A stretch of 61,391 nucleotides of DNA from the NCBI RefSeq assembly GCF_900129585.1, contig NZ_FQWF01000015.1, positions 1 to 61,391 of the forward strand, given 5' to 3'. Positions within the stretch are counted from its first letter, which is position 1, and every line of letters starts with the position of its first letter. The position numbers and the translations under genes were made by a program. This document shows positions 19,569-28,627 of the stretch, one piece after another. The notes beneath the pieces are model-generated. The model searched no databases and was not told the DNA's origin. It saw only the letters and a program-made list of their open reading frames with translations. The DNA comes from Flavobacterium micromati. Lineage in GTDB: Bacteria; Bacteroidota; Bacteroidia; Flavobacteriales; Flavobacteriaceae.

Positions 19569-19618
19569 AAGACTAAGGACTAATTACTAAGGACAAAGGA
19601 ATATTGGACTAAGGACTA
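19569..19618. repeat. Degenerate heptamer tandem repeat (NNNACTA unit)
   Basis: About seven units in a row: AAGACTA, AGGACTA, ATTACTA, AGGACAA, AGGAATA, TTGGACT, AAGGACT. Four positions (ACTA) are largely kept and three vary, and the AGG start recurs. It lies between the kinase gene and the 3' end of ridA. The period of seven with a variable three-base part is the same design as the tract in front of thrC. Confidence 0.7.
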
Positions 19619-19626
19619 AAAATTAA

Positions 19627-20007
19627 TCACAAAGCAGCGATCATAGAAATTTCTATATTTACGTTTTTTGGCAAACAGGCCACTTGAACCGTTTCACGAG
19701 CTGGAGCGGTTTTTTCGTTAAAATAAGATCCGTAAACCGTATTTATTTTAGCAAAATCATTCATATCGATAATAAAAATAGTGGCTTTTAAAACGTTTTC
19801 AAATGTCATTCCAGCCGCTGCTAAAACAGCTTTCATGTTTTCCATCACTTGTTCTGTTTCAAGCTCTATGCTAGTTGTAATTAAGGCTCCAGTTTCTGGG
19901 TGAAGCGCTATTTGACCAGAAGTATACAAAGTATTTCCTTTAAGAACCGCTTGATTGTAAGGTCCTATAGGTGCTGGTGCTTTTTCGGTAAAAATTATTT
20001 GTTTCAT
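19627..20007 (-). CDS. ridA: RidA family reactive intermediate/imine deaminase
   Basis: A 126-residue YjgF/YER057c/UK114 protein that hydrolyses 2-aminoacrylate-type imines made by PLP enzymes. The fingerprints are APAPIGPYNQAV at the start, LYTSGQIALHPETG (substrate carboxylate pocket), NMKAVLAAAGMTFENVLKATIFI and the catalytic-pocket Arg in PARETVQVACLPKNVNIEISMIA. Length and end are typical for the homotrimeric enzyme. It lies downstream of lptD in opposite... reading on the same minus strand, with 203 bases between the lptD stop and the ridA start, and no terminator-like hairpin is seen there. Confidence 0.95.
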   Translation of the reverse strand: MKQIIFTEKAPAPIGPYNQAVLKGNTLYTSGQIALHPETGALITTSIELETEQVMENMKAVLAAAGMTFENVLKATIFIIDMNDFAKINTVYGSYFNEKTAPARETVQVACLPKNVNIEISMIAAL

Positions 20008-20210
20008 TTTTTATATTTTTTTATTAATTTAAAAAGCTCTCCTGATTAAGATTGCAAATCGTTCACTGTATTTGGAAATTTTTTTCTAGAATTTTTTCAC
20101 TTCCAAAATTGTTTTTTACAATACTCTTTTTGACTTAGTAGCTACAATTATTGTTTTTAAGTTCTATTGTTTTCGCCTGATAATTTAAAGAAGAACAGAA
20201 TGCAATAGTT

Positions 20211-22955
20211 TTATCGAGTAATTACGCTTCTTTTATCCCATTTTATATCGCTAAGAACACCAGATTTTATTCCAATGAAGAAACCCCAATTCGCATTGTT
20301 TCCAAAAGGCGACCAATTGAAATCCATTCTCCAGCTTAGTAAATCTCTCTCAAAACGAAATTGCGTAAATGTAACTCCGTTTTGAACAAAATCATAGCCA
20401 GTAGAAACACCAGCTTTCCATTTTGGTGTTATGTCAGCGTTGGCTGAAATCATAATTGAATTTCCTATGATTTTATTTTCCCTATTTTCATTACCATAGG
20501 TTAATGAATACGCAAAAGTCATATCCCACGGCAATTTAGAGTTAAAAAATTCTGAAATTGCATCCTCACCGTCGGTTTCATCATCTTCATTAAAAAGGCT
20601 TCTTCTATTGTCACCTAAGTCTGTATTGGTACCAAATAAATCGTCATCTCGGCCACCGTTACGTTCACCTTGAACATTTTTTTCTTTCTTCGGATCATCT
20701 TTTCCTTTGCTTGACAGCGAATAATTTAATGTCAAATTCGAACTGGTCATTCGAAAAAGACTTCCTCCGTTATCAATATTATATACGTTAATTCGTCGCC
20801 CTGAATTGTCAATTGCGTAAGGGTCTAAAGTCGCCCCAAAATTGACATTCATTTTATTATCAAATAACAGGGTTCCACCTGTTACTCTAACCGGAGAGAA
20901 AGCTAGTGTGTTGACTCCATCAGCATTCAAGTCATAACTTGTAGAAAGGTTTAAGTTATTGAGCAACATTATCTTTTTTGGTTCTAATTTTGTGCTGTCT
21001 CGATCAGTAACTTTTGCTTCAAAAGTATTACTTAAATCAAATCCTAAATTGTTGGAATTATTTAAGCCAGGCGCACCATACACTCCATTTTCAAAACGGG
21101 TGTATTGTTTATTCATACTACCGCTGCCATCAGTGGCGTACGTATCGTAAAATCTTTCAAAGCTTGGCGTGTATCCATAAGAAACAGATGGTCTCATGAC
21201 GTGCCTTATAGATTTTATTTTTTTGTCTTTACCAAAATTAAAAGTTCCATAAATAGTTGTACCTAGACTAGAAGCGAACGAATAAGTTCTAAAAGCATCA
21301 AAACCATTAATTATTTTATCAGTAACTATGTTTTGATCTGTATCAAAGCTCCGATCAATGGTTTTTGTGGTCCAAATTTCCTCATAGTTCAAAGCTGTTG
21401 AGGCGCTAAAATATTTAAATAATTTAAAATTGGTGCTTAAAGGGATGCTATGTTGAAAACCCACTTTTGCATCCCTAAACATTTGCGGTTTAAAAAATAA
21501 AGAGTCGGTAGTTACAATACTATTTCGACCATTTAAATTATACTGTAAGTTAATATTTTTAAAAAATCCCTTTCGAATACCATCTTTACCTACAAATGGA
21601 TAGACACGATCTACACTTAGCTGCAATGTAGGCAAGGTCATATTGATCTCTTCTGTTTGCGTGTTTTGCGAGTGAGTTGCAGTCAACGACATTCGTACCT
21701 CAGGAACGCTCGTAAAATTCTTTGAGTACGATATTGAAGAACTCAAAGTGTTATTAAGGTTTCCACCAATATTTATTACGTTGATCGAACGCTGAAAGTA
21801 TTTACTACTTCCAAGATTGACTGATGCAGAAAAGCTGGAATTGGGACTAGATTGCGAATCTTTAGAGTGAGACCACTGAATATTGTAAATGCTTTGCTTA
21901 GAATAATCGGGGAAACCACGTTCACTGGTTATTAAATTTTCAAATCTTACGTTTACATTGCCCCTAAAATTATATCTTTTAGCGTAACTCAATTCAAAAC
22001 GCATCGCATAGCTGCCATTTGTAAAATAATCACCAAGAACCGTTAAGTCATAATGGTCGCTTAAAGCAAAATAATATCCTAAGTTTTGCAGCGAAAATCC
22101 ACGTTGATTAGAATCGTTATAACTTGGTAAAATTAGACCTGAAACACTTGTTTCTTTGCCCATTGGAAAAAAAGCAAAGGGCAAGGCAATGGGTGTAGGA
22201 ACATTAGCGATGACCATATTAGTTAATCCAGTTACCACTTTCTTACCTGGAATAAACTTCACTTTATTAGTTTGAAAGTAATATTCAGGATTATCTACAT
22301 CTTTTGACGTGGTAAAGATGGCGCCTTTTAAAAAATAAACGGAATCATTCTCTTTCTTTGTAATTGCCGCTTTAATTCTAAACTCGCCTTGTTCTGATCT
22401 TGAATTGTAGATTAATGCTTTTTTGGTTTTAAAATTAAACCTAATCGAATCTGGCTCTATGACATTAGCACCTTGTTTAAAGTTTGGATACTGCGTAAAT
22501 GCTCCCGTAGAATCGCGAATTCGGCCTGCATACACCTCATTTTTCTCGTAATCCATTACGATTTTCCCTGCTTTCAATTCGATGTCTTGATAATAAAGCT
22601 CTGCTTTATCGTACAAGGTTATTAATTTTTTCTTTTGTTCAATTCTAACATATTTTTCTGCTTTGTATTTTACTTTTCCATCAAGAAACGCTTTTTTAGG
22701 TTGGACACTATCTATTTTTGTAGTATCACTTTCTTTTTTAGCTAATGCTATCGAATCTAGTGCTAGTGTCTTTTTTATAATGGGATTGTTGGTTTGTTTA
22801 CTAGAAGATAATGCCTTCTTTTTTTTTACTATATCCTGGGAGTATAAATTACCAGAACTAAATGATAGTAAAAATGATAGTAAAACGATATTAAATAAGT
22901 TTGTATACAAAGGTTTTAATGCTATTTTTGTAAAATATGGCTTGTTTTTTGACAA
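20211..22955 (-). CDS. lptD: Putative LPS assembly protein LptD (OstA-like, Bacteroidota type)
   Basis: A 914-residue outer-membrane protein. After a signal anchor (FNIVLLSFLLSFSSGNLYSQ, about residues 22-41) comes a lysine-rich linker, then an OstA-like jellyroll (about 90-270: KYVRIEQKKKLITLYDKAELYYQD) and a C-terminal barrel ending in WGFFIGIKSGVLSDIKW. It should insert LPS or lipid-A-type glycolipid into the outer leaflet with LptE. The start is a TTG at 22955; the frame is open further upstream but has no ATG. A TAATTTTG box at 22958-22965 on the minus strand lies directly before the TTG, so either the box is accidental or the mRNA is almost leaderless. Divergent from the amidase operon. 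Confidence 0.85.
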   Translation of the reverse strand: MSKNKPYFTKIALKPLYTNLFNIVLLSFLLSFSSGNLYSQDIVKKKKALSSSKQTNNPIIKKTLALDSIALAKKESDTTKIDSVQPKKAFLDGKVKYKAEKYVRIEQKKKLITLYDKAELYYQDIELKAGKIVMDYEKNEVYAGRIRDSTGAFTQYPNFKQGANVIEPDSIRFNFKTKKALIYNSRSEQGEFRIKAAITKKENDSVYFLKGAIFTTSKDVDNPEYYFQTNKVKFIPGKKVVTGLTNMVIANVPTPIALPFAFFPMGKETSVSGLILPSYNDSNQRGFSLQNLGYYFALSDHYDLTVLGDYFTNGSYAMRFELSYAKRYNFRGNVNVRFENLITSERGFPDYSKQSIYNIQWSHSKDSQSSPNSSFSASVNLGSSKYFQRSINVINIGGNLNNTLSSSISYSKNFTSVPEVRMSLTATHSQNTQTEEINMTLPTLQLSVDRVYPFVGKDGIRKGFFKNINLQYNLNGRNSIVTTDSLFFKPQMFRDAKVGFQHSIPLSTNFKLFKYFSASTALNYEEIWTTKTIDRSFDTDQNIVTDKIINGFDAFRTYSFASSLGTTIYGTFNFGKDKKIKSIRHVMRPSVSYGYTPSFERFYDTYATDGSGSMNKQYTRFENGVYGAPGLNNSNNLGFDLSNTFEAKVTDRDSTKLEPKKIMLLNNLNLSTSYDLNADGVNTLAFSPVRVTGGTLLFDNKMNVNFGATLDPYAIDNSGRRINVYNIDNGGSLFRMTSSNLTLNYSLSSKGKDDPKKEKNVQGERNGGRDDDLFGTNTDLGDNRRSLFNEDDETDGEDAISEFFNSKLPWDMTFAYSLTYGNENRENKIIGNSIMISANADITPKWKAGVSTGYDFVQNGVTFTQFRFERDLLSWRMDFNWSPFGNNANWGFFIGIKSGVLSDIKWDKRSVITR

Positions 22956-23043
22956 GACAAAATTACATATTATTAGTTGGCAAAAATAGTCAAATAAATA
23001 AATTTATAGAGATAGTCTTTTAATTAAATTAACGTATCGATTT

Positions 23044-24210
23044 ATGCTTAAAATATATAACAAAACTGTCGTATCGACTCTTCTTCTATTACTATTTTCG
23101 ACTGTAGTTTTCAGTCAATCAAACTCCTTTAAAATCACTTTAGACGCAGGTCATGGTGCTCATGATTATGGTGCAGTTTACGAGGGCCGAATCGAAAAAA
23201 ATATAGCGTTGTCAATTGTTCTTAAAGTAGGCAAGATATTAGAAGCAATACCCCAAATGGAAGTAAATTACACTAGAAAAACTGATGTTTTTATCGATCT
23301 TATCGAGCGGGCAAATATAGCAAACAGATTTAATGCTAATATTTTTGTTTCAATACATTGTAACGCTAATAGAAATGTGGCTGCCGATGGAACTGAAACG
23401 TATGTTATGGGTTTGAGTAAAGTTGCATCCAATTTAGAGGCTGCAAAAAAAGAAAATTCAGTAATTACTTTAGAGAAAGATTACAAGCAAAAATACGAAG
23501 GATTCGATCCCAATTCTCCAGAGACAATGATAGGAATGACTTTAATGCAAGAGGAATATTTAGATAATAGTATTGCATTAGCAAGTAAAATAGAAGATGG
23601 TTTTGCTGATTTAGGAAAAAAGATTCGAGGCGGCGGAGTCAAGCAAGCGCCTTTTATGGTTTTACATAAGGCTTACATGCCACGAGTATTAATAGAAACT
23701 GGGTTCATTTCTAACACGGTCGAGGGAAATCGATTGAATAGTGAAGAAGGGCAAAATGAGGTTGCTACCGCTATTGCCGGTGCAATTGTGAGCTACAAAA
23801 AAGAATACTTTGGCGCTGATGATTTGCCAGAAGCAGGAGAATTACCTTCGCAAAAAGCAGCGGAAAAAGAAGCAGAAGCAAAAGTTATTGCCGTTGCTGA
23901 CAAAGCTATAACGCAAGCAAATGGGCAGCTAACGAAAAAAAATCTTGCTGCTAATACAGAGATTATTTTTAAAGTACAATTGGTAGCAACGCAAAAAAGT
24001 ATAGAAGTAGTATCCAAAAATTTTAAAGGGTTGGATAATGTTTCCTCTGTTTTCGAAAATAATTTTTATAAATATATGTATGGTGAGACCACTAATTATC
24101 AGGAGGCAAAACAATTATTGCAAAAGGCAAAATCCGTAGGGTTTAATAATGCCTATTTAATTGCCTTTAGAGACGGTGAAAAAATCAATATTCAAGACAT
24201 AATTAAATAA
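23044..24210 (+). CDS. N-acetylmuramoyl-L-alanine amidase with SPOR domain (copy 1)
   Basis: Exported zinc amidase of the Amidase_3 (AmiC) family that cuts the amide bond between MurNAc and the stem peptide. After a signal peptide (STLLLLLFSTVVFSQ) the metal and catalytic residues are visible: His in DAGHGAHDYGAV, Glu in RIEKNIAL, His in SIHCNANRN and Glu in RVLIETGFISN. Residues about 300-388 form a SPOR-like domain (IIFKVQLVATQ ... GFNNAYLIAFRDGE) that would bind denuded septal glycan. A close paralogue follows 6 nt to 48 nt later. It starts the run that leads to mlaD and the Fe-S genes and is divergent from lptD. Confidence 0.93.
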   Translation: MLKIYNKTVVSTLLLLLFSTVVFSQSNSFKITLDAGHGAHDYGAVYEGRIEKNIALSIVLKVGKILEAIPQMEVNYTRKTDVFIDLIERANIANRFNANIFVSIHCNANRNVAADGTETYVMGLSKVASNLEAAKKENSVITLEKDYKQKYEGFDPNSPETMIGMTLMQEEYLDNSIALASKIEDGFADLGKKIRGGGVKQAPFMVLHKAYMPRVLIETGFISNTVEGNRLNSEEGQNEVATAIAGAIVSYKKEYFGADDLPEAGELPSQKAAEKEAEAKVIAVADKAITQANGQLTKKNLAANTEIIFKVQLVATQKSIEVVSKNFKGLDNVSSVFENNFYKYMYGETTNYQEAKQLLQKAKSVGFNNAYLIAFRDGEKINIQDIIK

Positions 24211-24258
24211 TCGGTTTTGTTATTACTGAGCCTGAACAAAAATATAAAAAGTTCCACT

Positions 24259-25392
24259 TTGAAATTATATAAAAAGATTAAAATAATATTGTTTTTTCTG
24301 TTTTTGCTCTGCTTCGCAATTTCTTTCGCTCAGTCTAACACAAATTTTACAGTCATTTTAGATGCAGGACATGGTGGTAAAGATCCGGGTAATTCCTACC
24401 ACGGATTTGTTGAAAAAGAAATAGCACTGAAAACAACATTGAAATTAGAAAAATATTTAATAAGAGAAAATATAAAAGTTATTCACACTAGAAAAACTGA
24501 TGTGTTTATAGAGTTAGTTGATCGACCAAAAAAGGCTAACAGTAGCCATGCAAATCTATTTGTGTCAATCCACTGCAATTCTGTCAAAAATCCTGTGCCC
24601 TTTGGAACTGAAACTTTTGTTATGGGACTAACAAGAAGTAAAGGAAATTTAGAAATTGCAAAACAAGAAAATTCAGTAATTTTATTAGAAAAAAATTATA
24701 AGCAAACTTATAAAGGTTTTGATCCAAAAAATCCAGAAACCCTAATTGGCTTAAAAATGATGCAGGAAGATTATTTAGATAGAAGCATTGTGTTAGCTTC
24801 AAAAATTGAAAGTAATTTTAAAAATGATTTAAAAAGAAAATCCAGAGGAATAAAGCAAACTCCATTATGGGTTTTAGATGCTGCATACATGCCAAGTGTA
24901 TTAATTGAACTGGGATTTTTATCAAATAACAAAGAAGGATCCTATCTCAATTCGAATGCAGGGCAAGAAGCAATGGCCAAAGCTATTGCAGCTGCTATTA
25001 TTGATTACAAAAAAGAATATTTTGGAAGTAGTTCTGGCAGAGTTTTTAAAAACAGTGTTGATGCTCAAACAAATGAAAAAACGAAAAATGATTCAGCAAA
25101 GTTTTCTGAACCTAAAATATCAGAAAATCAAAAATCTAACTTAGTTTTTAAGATACAATTCGCCGCTGGAAAACAAGACATACCCCTAAAGTCCTATAAT
25201 TTTAAAGGTTTGAGCAATGTTTCCATGCGCACAAGTAATGGAACTTTTTTTAAATATTCATACGGGGAAACTTTAAATTACGGTGCAGCAAAAAAAGATT
25301 TAGATTTAGTACAGTCGAAAGGATACCCCTCAGCGTATATAATTGCGTTCAAAAATGGAAAAAACATTCCTATTAAAGAAGCATTAAAATAA
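24259..25392 (+). CDS. N-acetylmuramoyl-L-alanine amidase with SPOR domain (copy 2)
   Basis: Paralogue of the preceding gene with the same plan: signal peptide (ILFFLFLLCFAISFAQ), Amidase_3 domain with His in DAGHGGKDPGN, Glu in FVEKEIAL, His in SIHCNSVKN and Glu in SVLIELGFLSN, then a SPOR-like tail (LVFKIQFAAGKQ ... YPSAYIIAFKNGK). There is no ATG. I prefer the TTG at 24259, which gives MKLYKKIKIIL, a proper n-region for the signal peptide. A TTG at 24217 would add 14 residues and begin 6 nt after the previous stop. The copies keep many identical blocks (TRKTDVFIEL, ENSVI, MMQEDYLD), so the pair arose by tandem duplication. The linker is shorter here. Confidence 0.9.
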   Translation: MKLYKKIKIILFFLFLLCFAISFAQSNTNFTVILDAGHGGKDPGNSYHGFVEKEIALKTTLKLEKYLIRENIKVIHTRKTDVFIELVDRPKKANSSHANLFVSIHCNSVKNPVPFGTETFVMGLTRSKGNLEIAKQENSVILLEKNYKQTYKGFDPKNPETLIGLKMMQEDYLDRSIVLASKIESNFKNDLKRKSRGIKQTPLWVLDAAYMPSVLIELGFLSNNKEGSYLNSNAGQEAMAKAIAAAIIDYKKEYFGSSSGRVFKNSVDAQTNEKTKNDSAKFSEPKISENQKSNLVFKIQFAAGKQDIPLKSYNFKGLSNVSMRTSNGTFFKYSYGETLNYGAAKKDLDLVQSKGYPSAYIIAFKNGKNIPIKEALK

Positions 25393-25442
25393 TAACTACA
25401 AGTCAAATATTTTATATTAAATTTGTAAAAAATACATAGATT

Positions 25443-26408
25443 TTGAAAATAACACGAGAAATTAAAGCTGCTATCTTAGTCGTAGCGTCAATACTTTTAT
25501 TCATTTGGGGATACGATTTTCTAAAAGGGAAAGACCTTTTTATAAATTACAAAACATATTACGTGGAGTATAAAAGTGTTGAGGGATTAGCCACATCGGC
25601 ACCCGTAACTCTCAATGGTCTCGTTATAGGTAAAGTAAGTTCTATCACTATTAATCCTAATACTGGAGTGTTATTAGTACAACTGCAACTAAAAACTGAT
25701 TTTCCAATCGCTGCATCTAGCGTCGCTTCTATTTATGAGCCTGGATTTATTGGAGGAAAACAAATTGCCATCATTCCTAATTTTAATGACAAGACTTTAG
25801 CTGTCAATGGTCAAAAATTTACTGCAGGAATAAAATTAGGTCTTACAGACAAAGTAGGAGATCAGCTTGCACCACTTCAAGAAAAACTGGAAAAAGTTTT
25901 AGCCAGCACGGAGGTGCTAATCTCTGGATTAAATAATGTTTTAGATCAAAAAGGACAACAAGATTTAAAATTAACTTTAGAAGAATTAAGTAAGACCGTT
26001 GCTCAATTTCACAGTGCTTCAAAGAGTTTAAATAGCTTATTGGCTGAGAATAAAAATCAAATCAAAGGAACAATTACTAATTTTAATAAAATAAGCAATA
26101 ATTTTTCTAAGATTTCTGATTCACTGAACAAAGCTGATATTGGAAAAACCGTAAAAAATTTAAATAAAACATTGGCTAGAGTAGATGGAATTATGATTGG
26201 ACTAGAGGCCGGTAAAGGTTCTATGGGCAAATTGTTAAATGATGAAGCATTTTATCAAAACATTAAAACTTCGACCAAAGAACTAGAATTGCTGCTACAA
26301 GATGTTAGGTTGCATCCTACACGATATGTCAATATTTCTGTTTTTGGAAAAAAGAATAAACCTTACGTAGCACCTGAAAAAGATTCACTAGCAACACCTA
26401 ACAATTAG
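25443..26408 (+). CDS. MlaD family (MCE-domain) lipid-transport protein
   Basis: A single N-terminal anchor (AAILVVASILLFIWGYDFL) followed by one MCE domain (about residues 35-120: YYVEYKSVEGLATSAPVTLNGLVIGKV ... IYEPGFIGGKQIAII), then a long helical region (about 130-290) that should form a tube or coiled coil. This is the substrate-binding subunit of an Mla-type phospholipid shuttle; the MlaE/MlaF partners are not in the window. The start is TTG at 25443. It is in the same transcription unit as the amidases (50 nt after copy 2) and 5 nt before the membrane Fe-S gene. Confidence 0.9.
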   Translation: MKITREIKAAILVVASILLFIWGYDFLKGKDLFINYKTYYVEYKSVEGLATSAPVTLNGLVIGKVSSITINPNTGVLLVQLQLKTDFPIAASSVASIYEPGFIGGKQIAIIPNFNDKTLAVNGQKFTAGIKLGLTDKVGDQLAPLQEKLEKVLASTEVLISGLNNVLDQKGQQDLKLTLEELSKTVAQFHSASKSLNSLLAENKNQIKGTITNFNKISNNFSKISDSLNKADIGKTVKNLNKTLARVDGIMIGLEAGKGSMGKLLNDEAFYQNIKTSTKELELLLQDVRLHPTRYVNISVFGKKNKPYVAPEKDSLATPNN

Positions 26409-26413
26409 TACTC

Positions 26414-27748
26414 ATGAGTTATCTTGACAATATTTTATTTGCCATACTTTTAATTTTTGGTTTCGGTTATTTTTATGGTAGCGTTAAAAAAATAAGACGC
26501 AACATCAACCTTGGAACTGCAGTAAATCGTTATGATAATCCAAAAGCAAGATGGGCTAATATGGCTATGATTGCACTTGGACAATCAAGAATGATAAAAA
26601 GACCAATTGCGGGACTACTTCACGTGATCGTTTATTTAGGTTTTATAATTATAAATATTGAACTGTTGGAAATCATCATCGATGGGCTTTTTGGCACCCA
26701 TCGTATTTTTGCTTTTCTGGGAACGACTTATGATGTTCTAATTGCTTCTTTTGAAATTTTAGCCGCTTTAGTTTTAATTGCAGTCTTTGCTTTTTGGTCA
26801 CGAAGAAATGTTATAAAGCTTAAACGATTTGTAAGTTCTGACTTAAAAGGCTGGCCAAAAAATGATGGTAATTATATTTTGTACTTTGAAGTAGTTTTAA
26901 TGACATTATTTTTGTTAATGAATGCCTCCGACTTGCATTTACAAAATGTTCCTGGTGGTTTTTCACATTATATCAAAGCTGGATTTTTTCCTGTCAGTCA
27001 ATTTATCGAACCTATCTTTAACGGATTGTCTAATGAACTAGTCATGGTTCTATATGAAGTATTCTGGTGGTTGCATATTGCTGGAATTTTGATTTTTATG
27101 AATTATTTATACTTTTCAAAGCACTTGCATATTTTGTTGGCTTTTCCTAATACCTATTTTGCAGATTTGCACCCTCAAGGTCAGTTTGATAATTTGGAAT
27201 CGGTTACGAAAGAGGTAAAATTAATGATGGATCCTTCTGCTGATCCTTTTGCAGCCGCCCCGGTAGATGAAAATGCTGCGCCAGCCAAATTTGGAGCTAG
27301 CGATGTTCAAGATCTTAACTGGGTCCAATTATTAAATGCATATACTTGCACAGAATGCGGTCGATGTACCTCGGTATGTCCAGCAAACATTACTGGTAAA
27401 AAACTGTCTCCGCGTAAAATTATGATGGATACTAGGGACAGACTGGAAGAAGTAGGCAAAAATATCGATGTTAATAAAGGTATTTTTGTTCCTGATAATA
27501 AATCTTTACTGAACGATTACATCACTCCAGAAGAATTATGGGCCTGTACTTCGTGTAATGCTTGCGTTGAGGAATGTCCCGTAAATATTAGTCCGCTATC
27601 TATAATTATGGATATGAGACGTTACTTAGTTATGGAACAAAGTGCCGCTCCAATGCCAGTTAATGCGATGATGAGTAACATAGAAAATAATGGTGCTCCA
27701 TGGCAGTACAATCAACAGGACCGATTGAACTGGAAAAACGAAAATTAA
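26414..27748 (+). CDS. Membrane-anchored (Fe-S)-binding protein, HdrC/HdrD-like with NarI-like helices
   Basis: A 444-residue redox protein. The N-terminal 240 residues have about five membrane segments, with His-containing helices (HVIVYLGFIIINIELLEIII, VFWWLHIAGILIFMNYLYF) that could bind haem b as in NarI-like subunits. The C-terminal part carries two 4Fe-4S motifs: CTECGRCTSVCPAN and CTSCNACVEECPVN (about residues 313-395). The next gene encodes a CCG-domain protein, so the two look like a split heterodisulfide-reductase-type unit. The physiological donor and acceptor are unknown; quinone-linked electron transfer is the simplest idea. It is tightly spaced after mlaD. Confidence 0.85.
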   Translation: MSYLDNILFAILLIFGFGYFYGSVKKIRRNINLGTAVNRYDNPKARWANMAMIALGQSRMIKRPIAGLLHVIVYLGFIIINIELLEIIIDGLFGTHRIFAFLGTTYDVLIASFEILAALVLIAVFAFWSRRNVIKLKRFVSSDLKGWPKNDGNYILYFEVVLMTLFLLMNASDLHLQNVPGGFSHYIKAGFFPVSQFIEPIFNGLSNELVMVLYEVFWWLHIAGILIFMNYLYFSKHLHILLAFPNTYFADLHPQGQFDNLESVTKEVKLMMDPSADPFAAAPVDENAAPAKFGASDVQDLNWVQLLNAYTCTECGRCTSVCPANITGKKLSPRKIMMDTRDRLEEVGKNIDVNKGIFVPDNKSLLNDYITPEELWACTSCNACVEECPVNISPLSIIMDMRRYLVMEQSAAPMPVNAMMSNIENNGAPWQYNQQDRLNWKNEN

Positions 27749-27790
27749 AATTATTTAAATAGGCTATTATACCATTTTAAACAAAAAAAT

Positions 27791-28582
27791 ATGTCAGAGA
27801 ATTTAATAGTGCCAACGATGGCTGAAATGTTGGCTCAAGGTAAGCAACCAGAAGTGTTGTTTTGGGTAGGTTGTGCAGGAAGTTTTGACGATCGAGCAAA
27901 AAAAATTACTAAAGCATTCGTGCAAATTTTAAATAGGTCCAACGTATCTTTTGCTGTTTTAGGCACAGAAGAAAGTTGTACCGGTGATCCTGCTAAAAGA
28001 GCTGGAAACGAATTTTTATTTCAAATGCAAGCAATGATGAACATCGAGGTTTTGAATGCGTATGAAGCAAAAAAAATTGTGACCGCTTGTCCACATTGTT
28101 TTAATACTTTAAAAAATGAATACCCAGAATTAGGTGGGAAATATGAAGTTATTCACCACACGGAATTCTTAAAATCTTTACTAGACGATGGAAGACTTAC
28201 GATAGAAGGCGGTCAATTTAAAGGTAAGCGAATTACATTTCACGATCCTTGCTATCTAGGAAGAGCTAATAATGTTTACGAGGCTCCAAGAGAATTAATC
28301 CTAAAATTAGACGCCGAATTAGTGGAAATGAAGCGTTCTAAAGCGAATGGATTATGTTGTGGTGCAGGTGGCGCACAAATGTTTAAAGATGCAGAAGCTG
28401 GTAATAAAGAAATTAATATTGAAAGAACCGAAGACGCATTAGAAACTAAACCTGAAATAATTGCAGCAGGCTGTCCTTTTTGTAATACAATGATGACCGA
28501 TGGAATCAAGAACAAAGAAAAAGAAGGTGATGTAAAAGTTATGGATATCGCTGAGCTGATCGCTAATGCGCAGGATTTATAA
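27791..28582 (+). CDS. (Fe-S)-binding protein with two CCG domains (HdrB/LutA-like)
   Basis: A soluble 263-residue partner of the preceding gene. It has cysteine motifs of the CCG domain: WVGCAGSFDDRAKKI and EESCTGDPAKRAG with TACPHCFNTLKNEYPELGG in the first half, and HDPCYLGRANN, LCCGAGGAQMF and AGCPFCNTMMTDG in the second. In HdrB and relatives, such cysteines hold a non-cubane 4Fe-4S cluster that acts on disulfides. The gene is 42 nt after the membrane Fe-S gene, which supports a complex of the two. The substrate is not known. Confidence 0.87.
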   Translation: MSENLIVPTMAEMLAQGKQPEVLFWVGCAGSFDDRAKKITKAFVQILNRSNVSFAVLGTEESCTGDPAKRAGNEFLFQMQAMMNIEVLNAYEAKKIVTACPHCFNTLKNEYPELGGKYEVIHHTEFLKSLLDDGRLTIEGGQFKGKRITFHDPCYLGRANNVYEAPRELILKLDAELVEMKRSKANGLCCGAGGAQMFKDAEAGNKEINIERTEDALETKPEIIAAGCPFCNTMMTDGIKNKEKEGDVKVMDIAELIANAQDL

Positions 28583-28627
28583 AAATGTTGCTTTCGAAAT
28601 TTTTATTTTAAATAAAACACAAATATC

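Noticed and set aside
19569..19618. CRISPR array
   Set aside because: Units are 7 bases with no unique spacers and no cas genes are in the window.
22953..22965. Leaderless lptD transcript from TAATTTTG at 22958-22965
   Set aside because: The -33 element is not at the correct distance (15 or 25 bases), so the box may be chance; kept only as a remark in the lptD entry.
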